Shown one piece after another: positions 25,201 through 36,482 of a DNA stretch of 64,000 bases (the first letter of the stretch is position 1; each line of letters begins with the position of its first letter). Both the position numbers and the translations under genes were made by a program. Below the pieces are notes generated by a model that saw nothing but the letters and a program-made list of their open reading frames with translations, made no database searches and was not told where the DNA came from. The stretch covers positions 534,428,038 to 534,492,037 of the forward strand of contig CM046876.1 in assembly GCA_025667525.1 (NCBI GenBank), in the 5' to 3' direction. Source of the stretch: Glebionis coronaria (taxonomy: Eukaryota > Streptophyta > Magnoliopsida > Asterales > Asteraceae).

Positions 25201-27471
25201 GACCAACATTCGTGAACAAGAACCATGTGCTTCTTTCATATGCTGTTCTCCATTATTCAGGTCCAACCTCGTACATTGCTAATCTTGTGAATTCATTATT
25301 ATATCTGATCTTTGCACGTAATAAATACCTTACACTTGTGTTTAAAAGGTATTTAATTTACGTTTCAAGTACACCCTCATTAATTTGAGGGGGAGCTTGT
25401 TAAAATCATGAAGATAATTGGATTTGCATTTTTCTTCCCAAATTTTCTTAAAATACTATTAAATCAATTGATATTAAAAACATCGATTGGGTTAATATTT
25501 TTAATATGGGGGAGAAAATGTGATTTAATATGGGATATGATCAATCACAAATGGTTTGAATTAACGTGTTAGCTCATCCCGACATGTGCGAAATGTTTTC
25601 GAATATCGTAGCATATGTTAAGGGGGAGCAAAATGGATTTGCACTTCAAAATGGATTTCATGGTGACACACACTTACCCAAAACATCTCTTTTCACGACG
25701 ATGAAGATTGTGGTGACATAAGGATGGTAGGATAGGTTAAAGTCCAATGATTTCTCTAGAACCGGAGGAATCTTCCCAAGGACATTTCATAGCTAGAAAT
25801 AGTAGTCCTTAGGAAAGATGGAGAAAGATTGTGAATGTAGCTGAATGCCGACCAAGTACTTAAGTTAGCACTGGAACAATCACAACAAGGTGCTAGTGAT
25901 GACGTATTGGTAAGCATTGAAGGGGTTGAAGAATGAAAAAGAATTGTAAAGATAAAGGGTGTAAAGAAAGAAGCCCTCCTTACAACCTTAGGCAGAAACC
26001 GGGTCAATTCATATGCTATTGAGATCATTTTTAATGATTTTTGATATTGAAGAAAGACATCATGGACCCAGTGATGCAATGCACAACCCTTCCCAGCTAA
26101 CTCAAATATCTCTCAAAAGGTATTTGTTTTAATCACACGGAGACAACACATTATCTATTGATTTATTCACTCCGAATAAATTAGTATTGAAAAGGTGGCA
26201 CTCCTCTCCAGCCTCCGATCACTAAAAATCCAAAATGCACGATCGAGTCTAGAGCCATTTGAGATCATCAAATATCTCATTAGGACACACTTTCATATTT
26301 ACTTGCTTCTTCACACACTGTGAAAAGCAAGAAAGATCTTAAAGAGTCCTACGCAAAATCTTCATGATCTTGCCTGAACATCCGAGTAATACGAAAGTAT
26401 TTACAATGAAGATGGAAATCCTTCTTGAGCGAATATCAAAAAGCTCATGGTAGGTGACTTGTGCGATTCTTTATGAATCAAACTTGTGATAACTGGAAAG
26501 CAACAGTGGTTTAATTCTTAAATGAATTTGAACACGTTCCAGGCCTCTACGCATTATCATATGATCTTGCCAGAACACTCAGAGTGACTCTTTATTGATC
26601 ACAGTGACGAGTGGAAATCCTTCTAGTGTTAACATCAAACAGCACTTGGTAGGTAACTTGCAAGATTCTTTATGAATCAAGCTAGTGACAACTGGAAAGC
26701 AACGATGGTGCGGTTCTTAATTGAACTTCACTTGTTCCAGGAACATGAATTGACGGCTTCAAATCATGCGGATAATATTATCCAAATGATTCACTCTTTA
26801 CGTTCGCAGTCAGCTTTGGACGGTCGAGTAAAGAGAACGGGTTTACCCGCGAAATCTTGTCAAGGAGGTTCTTAATTGAAACTACCTGCCACAAGTACGA
26901 TATTTAATATCGTCCAACGGTCTTCACCGGCCGGAGGTAAAATGCTACCGAATTAGAATGAAATGTTCAAGGCCATTTCATCCGTGTATATGTTTTGTTG
27001 CTAACTGTCTTATGCAGCGTAACAAAAAGGTGGCATTGCGGTGTACAATCCAGAAGAAGTCGTTACCACATGCTTATACTACATACAATTAGTACTTCAA
27101 CAAATTCAAGAAAGTCTGAAGGTCAAGTCTTCCGCTGTATCAAACTCTGAAGCTTTCAAGAATTTCAAGGTATAAGTATGTGGAACATGAAGTCACGAAG
27201 AGGCAAATTTCACAAGTGATGAATGCACAAGGTCAAGGCAAGGAAACATGCTCAAGACTAAAGTCAAAGATCACATCAAGCATATTCACAAGAACAAGAT
27301 CGAAGACTCAAGCATAGATGCTAGGTTTAAGATTTTGTAAAATGGTGTGACCTCCCTTAGGGGGAGATTGTTGGAAATGTGTTTTCCCAAAGAAAGTCTC
27401 GGTCACATCATTATTAGCATAGATCACGAGCCATAGAATATTTAGAACTTTGTAACTTGGAGCGACCTCCC
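25201..27471 (+). mobile_element. Non-coding 3' part of element E
   Basis: No convincing ORF is present on either strand. It contains a diverged tandem duplication of about 207 bp (26345-26550 and 26551-26755, sharing ATGATCTTGCC and ACTGGAAAGCAAC). Several GGGGGAG-type purine tracts occur (25386-25394, 25508-25514, 25621-25628). A second, partial copy of the polypurine tract plus LTR start lies at 27347-27380. By position it replaces pol. Confidence 0.7.
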
Positions 27472-27483
27472 TTAGGGGGAGAT
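27472..27483 (+). other. Polypurine tract of element E
   Basis: TTAGGGGGAGAT directly before the 3' LTR. An almost identical block (CCTCCCTTAGGGGGAGATTG) occurs about 115 bp upstream, followed by TTGGAAATGTG, so the 3' edge was partly duplicated. Confidence 0.8.
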
Positions 27484-27806
27484 TGTTGGAAATACGTTTT
27501 ACGTATTTATGAAGGATCGGTCGCTCCAACGATAATTATGTAATGGGCTCGTGATCCACTTAGTTATGTATAGTCCATATAGCCCACATGTAGGGTGGGC
27601 TATATATATACCCCTCCTAGTATGTTAGGAGGGGGTTGGTCATTCATTCATTCACACACTTATCATTAATCTAATCCCTTTCTCTCTCTACTTTGATTCC
27701 CTCTCCTTTCTCTCTCTACACCTAATCTCCATCTTCCCCATCTCTTCCACCAAATCCTTAGATCTATTCCATCTATTACCAAATCCTTAGAATTAGTAGG
27801 CCTTCA
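27484..27806 (+). repeat. 3' LTR of element E
   Basis: 323 bp, near-identical to 19225-19547, followed by the GTTGT duplication and then by the interrupted downstream ORF of B. Confidence 0.95.
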
Positions 27807-27811
27807 GTTGT

Positions 27812-28635
27812 TAAGGCAATGGGTCTGGTTGTGGTTGTGGGTCTTGTGGTGGTTGTGATGCTGCAATAACAGCAAGCATGGCTCGGGTAAGGGGTAAGTC
27901 TCTAAAAGGTTCAAAATTCATCTTCCCAAAAATTGCTTTCTTCTGAACAGTGATCCTATAAAAATAATTGTGATCCCTATTGAAGTATCTTTGTAAATCA
28001 AACACCATTTGTAAAAACCTTGGGTAAGCAGGAGTCATCTTGCTACCCTTGTTATGACACATGCCATCAAAAATCATTTTTGAAAAATTATATTTTTGCC
28101 CAGTAGCAATACACACAATGGCACTCCCAATAGTTCGGTTGATTTCATTGTGTGCAGTATATTTGGGACTCAAACATTGAAGAATGACACGTATCAAGTA
28201 CTTCCAAGCTGTGGGAAACTCTTGTTTTGTATATTTATTTAAATGGCCTTCTTCAGGAAAAGGATAACCCAAAGCTTAGAGTCCTTGTTCTAGCTCTGCA
28301 ATGGGTAGGGTGGTTATACCATCTGCATCATTAAGATGCAAAGCTTGGCGAACCAGAGCTTCAGTAACCACCCATGGAACCCCATGGACAATAGCAGTCA
28401 ATGTAGTCACATTATTAACTGTTGAGGAAGTGACAGTATTCCAAAATTGTTTAATGTGTGTGACAGGGATAAGAGGAGCATGAGAAAGTAGATACCTTAA
28501 TGAGGATGCATTCAAATACTCAACCATTTGAGTATATTGGGGAAACAGAGCATTATCAGCTTGTAAATAAGCAATCATATTATGCTGACTCCTGAACCCC
28601 AATTCCAAATCTCTAGGTTTAAACTTAGGCGCCAT
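27812..28635 (-). pseudogene. Element B downstream ORF, 5' third, with one stop
   Basis: Starts ATG at 28635 (MAPKFKPRDLELGF). It encodes the conserved N-terminal domain of about 225 residues seen also in A (from 48754) and D (from 63858): HNMIAYL, YLNASSLRYLLSH, THIKQFWNTV, VVTEALVRQALHLNDADGI, WKYLIRVILQCLSP, AIVCIATGQKYNFSKMIFDGM, YPRFLQMVFD. A TAA at 28274-28276 interrupts it where D and A read arginine. It breaks off at PQPQPDPLP, where E inserted (GTTGT). I recognise the domain as one often found in Asteraceae Sirevirus-like elements, sometimes loosely annotated as longin-like; its biochemical role is unknown. Confidence 0.85.
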
Positions 28636-28734
28636 GGATGTAGAAAGCTATGATAAAAGTTATGAAAGATGAAGGTTTGAGAAAATTTAGTTAGCCAAGA
28701 ATAAGCAGTTACCCTGTTTCAAAGAAATGAGCCA

Positions 28735-28766
28735 AATATATAGGAGAGGTGAAAACATGTGATTGG
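28735..28766 (-). promoter_or_regulatory. Putative promoter of element B downstream ORF (CCAAT at 28762-28766, TATATATT at 28735-28742)
   Basis: Minus-strand CCAATCACATG, then TATATATTTGGC 20 nt later, about 100 nt before the ATG at 28635. The same boxes, spacing and neighbouring words (CCTATA..TTTGGC, ACAGGGTA) occur before the D ORF (63954-63986). Conservation in two subfamilies supports function; expression is not shown. Confidence 0.55.
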
Positions 28767-28910
28767 TCAAAACTTGAGGCAGTTATATTCAAAATATAAT
28801 AATGAAAATCTTGAAAATATATAACTTATATCTAGAATTAATAAAAATTTACCAACTCCTAAAATACGGCCCATATTTTCGTCAAAAATAACAACTGGGT
28901 AGGAACCAAT

Positions 28911-29040
28911 GTCTATCAACGGTCAAAAATAACTTATCAGCGCCCAACATCTATATTCTTGTCAACGTTGGATTTTGCCATGTCACCGTCAAAATTTGTC
29001 TTAACAACGCTTGGAAAGAAAACTGTCAGCGTCCAAAACT
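28911..29040 (-). repeat. RNCGYTGACA motif array upstream of the B downstream-ORF promoter
   Basis: Six minus-strand copies or near-copies (plus-strand TATCAACGG, TATCAGCGC, TGTCAACGT, TGTCACCGT, TAACAACGC, TGTCAGCGT) fall in about 130 bp, roughly 170-300 bp upstream of the TATA-like box. The LTR U3 arrays have the same placement relative to their TATA box. Confidence 0.65.
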
Positions 29041-29767
29041 AAAAATAATTTAAAAGAAAAAGGACCTTAACAAAGTAATTTATCCTAGTGAAGATAACTT
29101 ATAGACTAAAAATAACTATAGGGTGGCAAGCACTGTCCAATCATGCACACTTGCTTAAGCAAGATAGACATAATTGTCCTCATGTGTCCCTTTCTAACCA
29201 AAGTTCTTAACAATGAAGTTATCTCATAAAATCATTTGTAACTTCCCAGGTAAGCCCAATAAAAATCATACCTAAGTCTCCCAACCGACCACATCCAATT
29301 CTAGGTTAAAAAGTCTTGGCAGCGTGCAAAGTATATCAACTTTGCATGCTACAGTGCCTCACGATTTACTAAACTACCTCATACTCACTAGTGGACACAA
29401 TCTAGAATTATGATAAGAGTATTATATGAATACCTAAAAAGTATTAAAGGTTTCCTAAACCTCCCCTTAAAATATGATATACAAGTTGCCAAAGATCCAT
29501 CATCCATAAACTTAAACACACTTCAAGTAAGCTCCAAAGATCCATAAGCAACTCTGTATCCATTTGTACAATGCTCATAATGCCTGTATAATTAGATAAA
29601 AAACCACAAAACTAACATGTTGCTGTCAACGTCCATTTTAACACTTATCAGTGTCAAAATAACCTTTGTCAGTGTTAGACAAATAAAGTGGAAAACCTAA
29701 TTTGTACAAAGACCAATAACATTGCCTATCTTGTACATACTTTTACAATAAGTTCCAAAAATACATA

Positions 29768-32700
29768 TTAGGTAAGATTCATCATTCCAATACCGGTTAC
29801 CAAGTATTGAAATCTCCCAGCATCAAAAGGTTTAGTTAATAAATATGCCACATTTTCTTCTATGTCAACCCTATCTGGTTGTATTAATCCTTTTTCAAAA
29901 CAATCTCTTATAAAACGATGTCGAATTTCTATGTGTTTTGTTTTAGAATGATGTACAGGATTCTTAATAATGCATAAAGTACTGTTATTGTCTACAAAAA
30001 TCTTGGTATGCATAAAGTTATACCCATAATCCAACAGTTGGTTCTGAATCCATAAGACTTGTCCACAACAAGCAGCTGCAGCTACATATTTTGCTTCAGT
30101 TGTAAAGTTGGCCACCACTGTTTGTTTCTTGCATTGCCAAGATAATAACCTGCTCCCAATAAATTGGGATACACCAGTTGCGGATTTTCTATCAAACTTG
30201 TCACCTCCATAATCACTGTCTGACTAACCAATAAGCTCCAACAGAGAATCCTTTGGATATCATAATCCCAAGGTGGGATAGCACCTAAGATATCTAAAGA
30301 TCCTCTTGACAACATGAAGATGACACTCTTTGGGAGTCACTTGATGGCGTGCACATGCACACGCAGCAAACATAATGTCAGGTATAGAATCTGTAAGATA
30401 CATCAATGATCCAATCATTGACCTATAATGCCTGACATCCACCTCTTTTCCATCTCCAATCTTTCCCCAAGGGTGTTCCCTATCCATGGGTGTGCTAGCC
30501 TGTTTTTCATGTGGAGAAAAGCCAAACTTCTTCAAGATTTCTGCTACATATTTTTCTTGAGAGATGAATATACCATCTTCTTTATGTTAAACTTGTAAAC
30601 CTAGAAAGAAGTTCATCTCTTCCATTGCACTTATCTTGAATTTGTCTGTCATGAGCTTGGAAAAGTCTTCACTCATCTTTGGACTTGAAGAGCCAAAGAT
30701 GATATCATCCACACAGACCTGAACATGTAAAAAGTCCTTACCAATCTTCTTGGTAAATAGAGTCTGATCTATGGTGCCCCTCTTGAATCCATTTTCCACC
30801 AGATAGGTGGAAAATGTGACATACCATGCTCTTGGGGCTTGATGAAGTCCATACATTGCTTTGTTCACCCTATACACCTTGTCTAAATGTTCTGAATCGT
30901 CAAAACTAGGAGGTTGCATTACATAAACCTCATCTGCAGTTGTGCCATAAAGAAAAGTACTCTTCACATCTATTTTATAAACTGTGAAGCCCATGCAAGA
31001 AGCATAGGCTAGGAAAATTCTTATTGCTTCAATCCTTGCAACAGGTGCAAATACCTCTTCATAGTCTATCCCTTCCTCTTGTGTATAGCCTTGAGCGACT
31101 AAACGTGCCTTGTTTCTAATCACAATTCCTCTTTCATCCTTCTTGTTTCTAAGAACCCATCTTTTCCCAATAGGTCTGATATATCTGGGACAATCTACTG
31201 ACTACCAAACATCTTGAATAGCAAATTGGTGAAGCTCATCCTTCATTGCTTCCACCCAACTTGGTTCTTTGAGAGCATCAAAAATCTTCTTGGGTTCCTG
31301 TTGTGACAGAAAACAAGCAAACAAACATGCCTGAACAAGAGGGGTATCAACCTTCTTGTGGATATTGGCAATAAAACCTCCTTGATTCTGATGAGACCTT
31401 CTTGTTTGAACAGGATACAACACATCACCAATGATTAGAAAATGAGTATGATTTTTTATAGTAGATGTAAGTATTCCCCCTTTAAGAATTGTGTTGTCTT
31501 CAATTTCAATCTCCATGTTACCAATATCATCTTTAAATTCTCCTCCATCATCACCTGAATGAACCTCTTCATGTACTATAGAAGGTTCACCTTGTTCAAA
31601 AATATTGGAAGAGAATAAATGGTCAAAAGGGTTGTCAACGCCTGAACTAGGCCTATCAACGTTTGAGCCATCAACGCCTGAATTTGGCCTGTCAGCGCCA
31701 ACTTTGCCTTTGTCAGCACTTGAAGATTCATGCATGTTTACATCAATTGGTTTTTCTTGTGGACCATCTTTTTCCTTTCCAGCTGCACTAGCAACAGCAA
31801 ATCCATCTGTCCATATGGGAATGGTGACATACTCAAGTATGGGAGCTAATTTGACTGCATGTGTTACTACTTCCTTGTCAACCTGTTTACCTAAAATCTC
31901 AACAATTGGTTCTTCCACAACATTTGAATCCACTTTCACAATGTCTGGATTAGTAACAGGCATATAATTCAAGGTTCTAGATAAAGGTTCTAAATCAAAG
32001 AACCAATTTGGTCCACTCTTAGGATCACTAGGTTTACTTTCTAAAAATTTGGCATGTACCTTTTCAAGTATACGTTTTCTTTCTTAATGTAAACCCTATA
32101 TCGTTTACCCTACATTGAATAGCCCATAAAATAGCCTTCATCACCTTTAGCACTAAACTTTCCTAAAGCATAACTAGTATCAAGTACAACTACATGACAT
32201 CCAAAGGGTTTAAGAAAACCCAATATTAGATTTCCTATTCCGAAATAGCTCATAAGGTGTCTTATTGTGGATTTTGTTGATCAATGCCCTATTCTGAACA
32301 TAGCAGTCTATTTTCATAGCCTCAGCCCAAAAAGCAATGGGAAAATGAGCATCAACCAACATTGTCCTAGCTTCTTCTATGAGTGTTCTATTCTTCCTTT
32401 CAGCCACCCCATTTTGTTGTGGGGTTGTAGCTACACTAAACTGCCTAGTAATCCCTTTCTTGACACAGAAGTCATCTAACAACTTATTTCTAAGCTCACC
32501 ACCATTATCACTTCTAAGTATTTTAACCTCATTCCCTGTTTTCTTTTTAATTTGGGTAATAAAGTTAATCAAAACAGTGGCAGTTTTACTTTTCAAAGCC
32601 AAAAAGAAAATCCAAGTAAATCTAGAAAAATCACCAGTTATGACAAAACAAAAAGATTTTCCATTTAAGCTTTCTATATTAGTTGGACCAAACAAGTCCA

Positions 32701-33637
32701 TATGCAGCAATCCCTTTCTTGACACAGAAGTCATCTAACAACTTATTTCTAAGCTCACCACCATTATCACTTCTAAGTATTTTAACCTTATTCCCTGTTT
32801 TCTTTTCAATTTGGGTAATAAAGTTAATCAAAACAGTGGCAGTTTCACTTTTCAAAGCCAAAAAGAAAGTCCAAGTAAATCTAGAAAAATCATCAGTTAT
32901 GACAAAACAAAAAGATTTACCATTTAAGCTTTCTATATTAGTTGGACCAAACAAGTCCATATGCAGCAAGTGAAGTGGTTTAGAACTAGAGTGCACAAGT
33001 TTAGACTTAAAGGAGACTTTGTGTTGTTTGCCTTTAAGGCATGAAACACAAGAATGATCATTGTGGAAAGCCTTTTTAGGCAACCATCAACTAAACCATG
33101 TCTCACAAGTCTGTTTATGTTCTTAAAATTTATGTGCCCTAACCTTCTTTGCCATAGATTACTTTCATCAACTAAAGCGTTAGCATATAGACATGACAGA
33201 TTATTATTCATCCTAATTCCATTAAGATTCACATTATAAATGTCCTTATGCCTAGGTGTTCCATAATCAATAAACTTCTCATCAGGTATCTTAAAGTCTT
33301 TTCTTAACACCAAGCATTCATTATCAGTGAAAAGAACCTTCTTTTTGTTATCACAAACTTGTGATACACTAAACAGATTATAATCAAGTTCTTTTACCAG
33401 AAATACGTTTTCAAAACCCAAATTTTTGGTGATAACAGTGCCTTTGCCAGTAATAGTTCCATATCCTCCTCCAAAGTACACTTTGTCACCATATTTAATG
33501 GGGGTAAAGTTGGTCAAATAATCTTCCTTCCCCGTCATGTGCCTAGAGCATCCACTATCCCAATAGCCATAATCATTTACCTGTTTTTGAATGCCCTGCA
33601 CATAAAGAAAACAAATTAGTTTTCTTTGGGAACCCAA
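29768..33637 (-). pseudogene. Element B pol: protease, integrase, RT and RNase H, broken
   Basis: Reading right to left: protease DSGCSRHMTG; pre-integrase segment LWQRRLGHINFKNI; HHCC region CVSCLKGKQH; integrase core with HMDLFGPT, SDNGGEL and NGVAERK; a charged linker with GVDG/ADKG repeats; RT (31250-30590) in which YVDD has become CVDD; and RNase H ending at 29768 with EAKYVAAAACCGQVLWI and KHIEIRHRFI. Frameshifts occur near 33090, 32100, 31200 and 30250. A stop lies after LGLQV (about 30588). A 259 bp tandem duplication (32452-32969) breaks the integrase. This is a dead Sirevirus-type pol. Confidence 0.9.
32452..32969. repeat. 259 bp tandem duplication inside element B integrase
   Basis: Units 32452-32710 and 32711-32969 are near-identical (both start TCCCTTTCTTGACACAGAAG). 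The unit is 86 codons plus one base, so it repeats the HMDLFGPT to DDFCVKKG part of the integrase core and shifts the frame. Confidence 0.93.
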
Positions 33638-33689
33638 GCCTAAGCAGACTTGGATTCATTTGGTTGTTCAACAAGAACAGACTTAGTCC

Positions 33690-36399
33690 TTATAACAACC
33701 CCTTATTCATACCTTTTAGGATTGAACACCCAGTTAACCCCAATTGGTTTAGTTATGACCCTTGAAATATAATGAAATCTGTTACAGGTCATAGAATTCC
33801 CATCTAAATTAGGGTTTTGGTCTTGTTTGGGTCTCCATGTTAATCTAGAAGAAGCTTTAGACCCCTTTCCCTTTGGCTGCAAGTATTTGTTATTACGTGG
33901 TCTAACAGCGTTGGAAACATTCCTGTCAACGTTAAAATTGTTCTTGACAGCGCTGAAATTACCCTTATTAGTGTCAAAACTGGGTTTGTTACAGGAACCC
34001 ATTGTCTGTTAGACCATGTATTAGTCTTTTGAAAAGGCCTTTGTCCATAAGTATTAGACCCTTTAGTAAAGAATGGAGCTGGCTAATGACTTGTGGACTT
34101 TGTTGGACAAAAGGTATGGCTTTGACCATGGTTGACTTTTTGTCAGCATTGACTTTTGAAGCACTGATACACTTATACGCCAAATGTGAAAAACTCCCAC
34201 AACTATAACAATCTTTTCTAGACATAACTCTAGGTCTAGATGAAAAGAAACCTGTCCATTATCACTAACTTGGCTTTTTGGTGACCTAGGTTTTCTATAT
34301 GTTTCTGAATATTTAATACTAGGTTTTCTATCACTAGATGAACCAAGGTCAACAGTCTTTCCAGTAGAAGGGTTAGTCACAATTATGGGTGTAGACTCAT
34401 TTGGGCTTTCATTAAGCATGTCACCCTTAACAAACAAAGTAGGATTGGCTTTCTTCCATTGTTCCAAGTCAGTCAGTTTTTTCTTATATTCCTCTAATGG
34501 AGTAAGAACTCTTGGTGGAGGAATTAATTCATTTTCTTGGAGTTCTGGTATACGAGTCCAAGACAAATCCTTTCTAAGGACACCATAGAAGTTCTCAGCA
34601 GGTGGTGGAACATCAGCATACTATTTCATCCCAATCCCAGTCATATCCCTAGAGTCTCTTTGTTCACTAACACATTTTTCTAGGGTTTGAGAAGCTTTAT
34701 CAAATCTTTGAATTTTAATCCCTACATTATCTTTGTTTTTAATGGCCTCATCTAACTCAGCTTGTATGACACCTTCTGATCTCTCCAAAATATCCCTAAG
34801 GTCAACACTAACTTTAAGGTCATGAGGCAAAACGTTAATTTGATCTTTTAGGTCAAGCTCCATTTTCTTATATTCAGCCACAGTCTTTTCAGTTTGAGCA
34901 AGTGCAAGTTGATAATTAGATAACTTGCATTTTTCATCAAAAACATCTGATTTTAACTTTAAAATTTCTTTGTTAAGATTTTTAGTGTTTAAACGACAAC
35001 CTTTACTACAAAATGCATCATCATATACCTCATTATCTGATGAAGATGAAGAATTTGCCATGAGAGCATAGTGAACATGCTCCTCTTCCTCCTTCTCTGC
35101 AATGAAAGCTTTGTTCTCTTCTACCTCCTTGGCCATAAAGCTCCAATCCAGCCAACACCATCAATTTCTTGCATGGCAACCATAGCCTTTGTGTCTTCAA
35201 CCTTGATGATTTGGCTTGAAGGTTTTCCATCATCAGATCTTCTTGGAGATCTACATTCTCTCATAAAATGACCCATTATATGGCAATTGTAACACTCAAA
35301 CTTGGATTTATCAAATCCAGCAATGTCTTTAGCATTAAATGTCATCTTCTTCCTGAATATCCTAATCCATCTATTGGCTCTTATGCTTGCAAGTGCCATA
35401 TTCCACTTTATGTCCATCTCCTCCAAATTCTGCTCAAGGTCCTTATATGCAATCACTGAACCATTGGGCAATGCAGCAATGTATGCACACAATGTATCTA
35501 GATCAATACCAGCAGGTTTAATCCTTGGAGAGTCAACATTGTATGCGTCAGCGTCTGAATGTGGGGCGCTGACAAAGCTTGATCCAACGTTGACACAAGG
35601 TGATCCAGTAACGGGGTGCACGTATGACTCCCTTTGATCAAATTGACCTTCACTATGTGAGAAGAAAGCCATGTTTCCAGAGATAGAGTTGCTTCCTTGA
35701 TCCAAAAGGATTTCATTCTCTACAATCTTCAGTTTATTGTAGACGTCATCAAAAGTGGAACTTTTGTGACCATTGGTAGCAATAATAGACCTTGTTTCAA
35801 TCTTCCATGCATCACCAACACTTTTAAGGAAAGTGGTATGATTTAGCATCATCATACATTGTTCCCATAAAGAACAATTTGCTTGTGATGTCAAGAAGTC
35901 TGCTTCTCACCCCACTTAGCTTTTCATTAGGAAGAGCTTTGAATAGAGCATACTCATGCAAGAGTTGCTTCTTCTTCTCTGAGGCAGTATCATCATTACC
36001 ACCATAATTGACTTGAAGGGCTGCCCAAAGCTCTTTGGCAGACTCAAAACCTCTATACTTGTGCTGATTTGCTGGTCCCAAAGAAAGTTTGAGAATGCGT
36101 AGAGTTTTCATTTCATTCCTTCTCTTTGCAATGTCCTCAATTGAGACAGCTCTTCCATTTGAAGGTCTTTCTTTTCGATCCTCTTCAGTTGAGCCTTGAA
36201 TTGATCTTGCAGCAATAGCAGAAGTAATCCTAGCATCCTTATCAAACGTGTTTCCATATTTAATAATTTCCCATAGAGTGTGATCATGAAATTGAAGATA
36301 CTGCTAAAAGTTGAATTTCCATAGCTCAAAGTTGTCAGGGTCTAGCATGGGGATTTTTAGATTGTGACTAGAGGAGGAAGTCATCTCTGGAGTAGACAT
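33690..36399 (-). pseudogene. Element B gag, broken
   Basis: ATG at 36399 (MSTPEMTSSSS). The N-terminal PMLDPDNFELWKFNF block is followed by an in-frame TAG (36304-36306), the UBN2/gag-type region (36111-35430), a frameshift near 35860, an intact zinc knuckle CYNCHIMGHFMREC (about 35254-35298), an acidic stretch SSSSSDNEV, a coiled coil (about 35000-34650), a stop near 34621, a second knuckle CYSCGSFSHLAYKC (about 34170-34215) and a basic Asn/Lys-rich tail. Two knuckles separated by a coiled coil agree with element A (41534-44365). The gag frame closes at TAA just after a VPKEN sequence near 33615. Confidence 0.87.
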
Positions 36400-36468
36400 C
36401 TTGTCTGGTTTCTTGAAAAATTATGTTTTTAGGGTTTTGTGTTTTTCTAGATCAAAGTTCCTCAACAA

Positions 36469-36480
36469 GCTCTGATACCA
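36469..36480 (-). other. Primer-binding site of element B
   Basis: In element sense TGGTATCAGAGC, a perfect tRNA-iMet-type site, 2 nt from the LTR edge at 36483. Confidence 0.92.
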
Positions 36481-36482
36481 CT

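Larger units (their letters stand above)
19225..27806 (+). mobile_element. Element E: young non-autonomous LTR retrotransposon with a gag-linker ORF and no pol
   Basis: Two 323 bp LTRs (19225-19547 and 27484-27806) differ at only about two positions. They are flanked by a perfect GTTGT target duplication (19220-19224, 27807-27811). A primer-binding site (19550-19563) and a polypurine tract (27472-27483) are in place. The internal 7.9 kb holds a 2.3 kb low-complexity leader, one long ORF (21959-24160), a hairpin-rich tandem array (24170-25200) and a non-coding tail. No protease, integrase, RT or RNase H is present, so mobility must rely on a related copia element. It lies inside the downstream ORF of B. 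Confidence 0.93.
28636..29767 (-). other. Element B spacer between pol and downstream ORF, with internal promoter and motif array
   Basis: 1.1 kb, non-coding. Reading the minus strand: spaced copies of the RNCGYTGACA-type motif near the pol end (29625-29680); a block shared with A (29111-29180, compare 48700-48752); a six-copy motif array (28911-29040); then CCAAT and TATA-like boxes about 100-130 nt before the ORF start. Confidence 0.7.

Noticed and set aside
25756..26079. 107-residue minus-strand ORF in the E tail
   Set aside because: No resemblance to any family I know, antisense to the element, and in diverged non-coding sequence.
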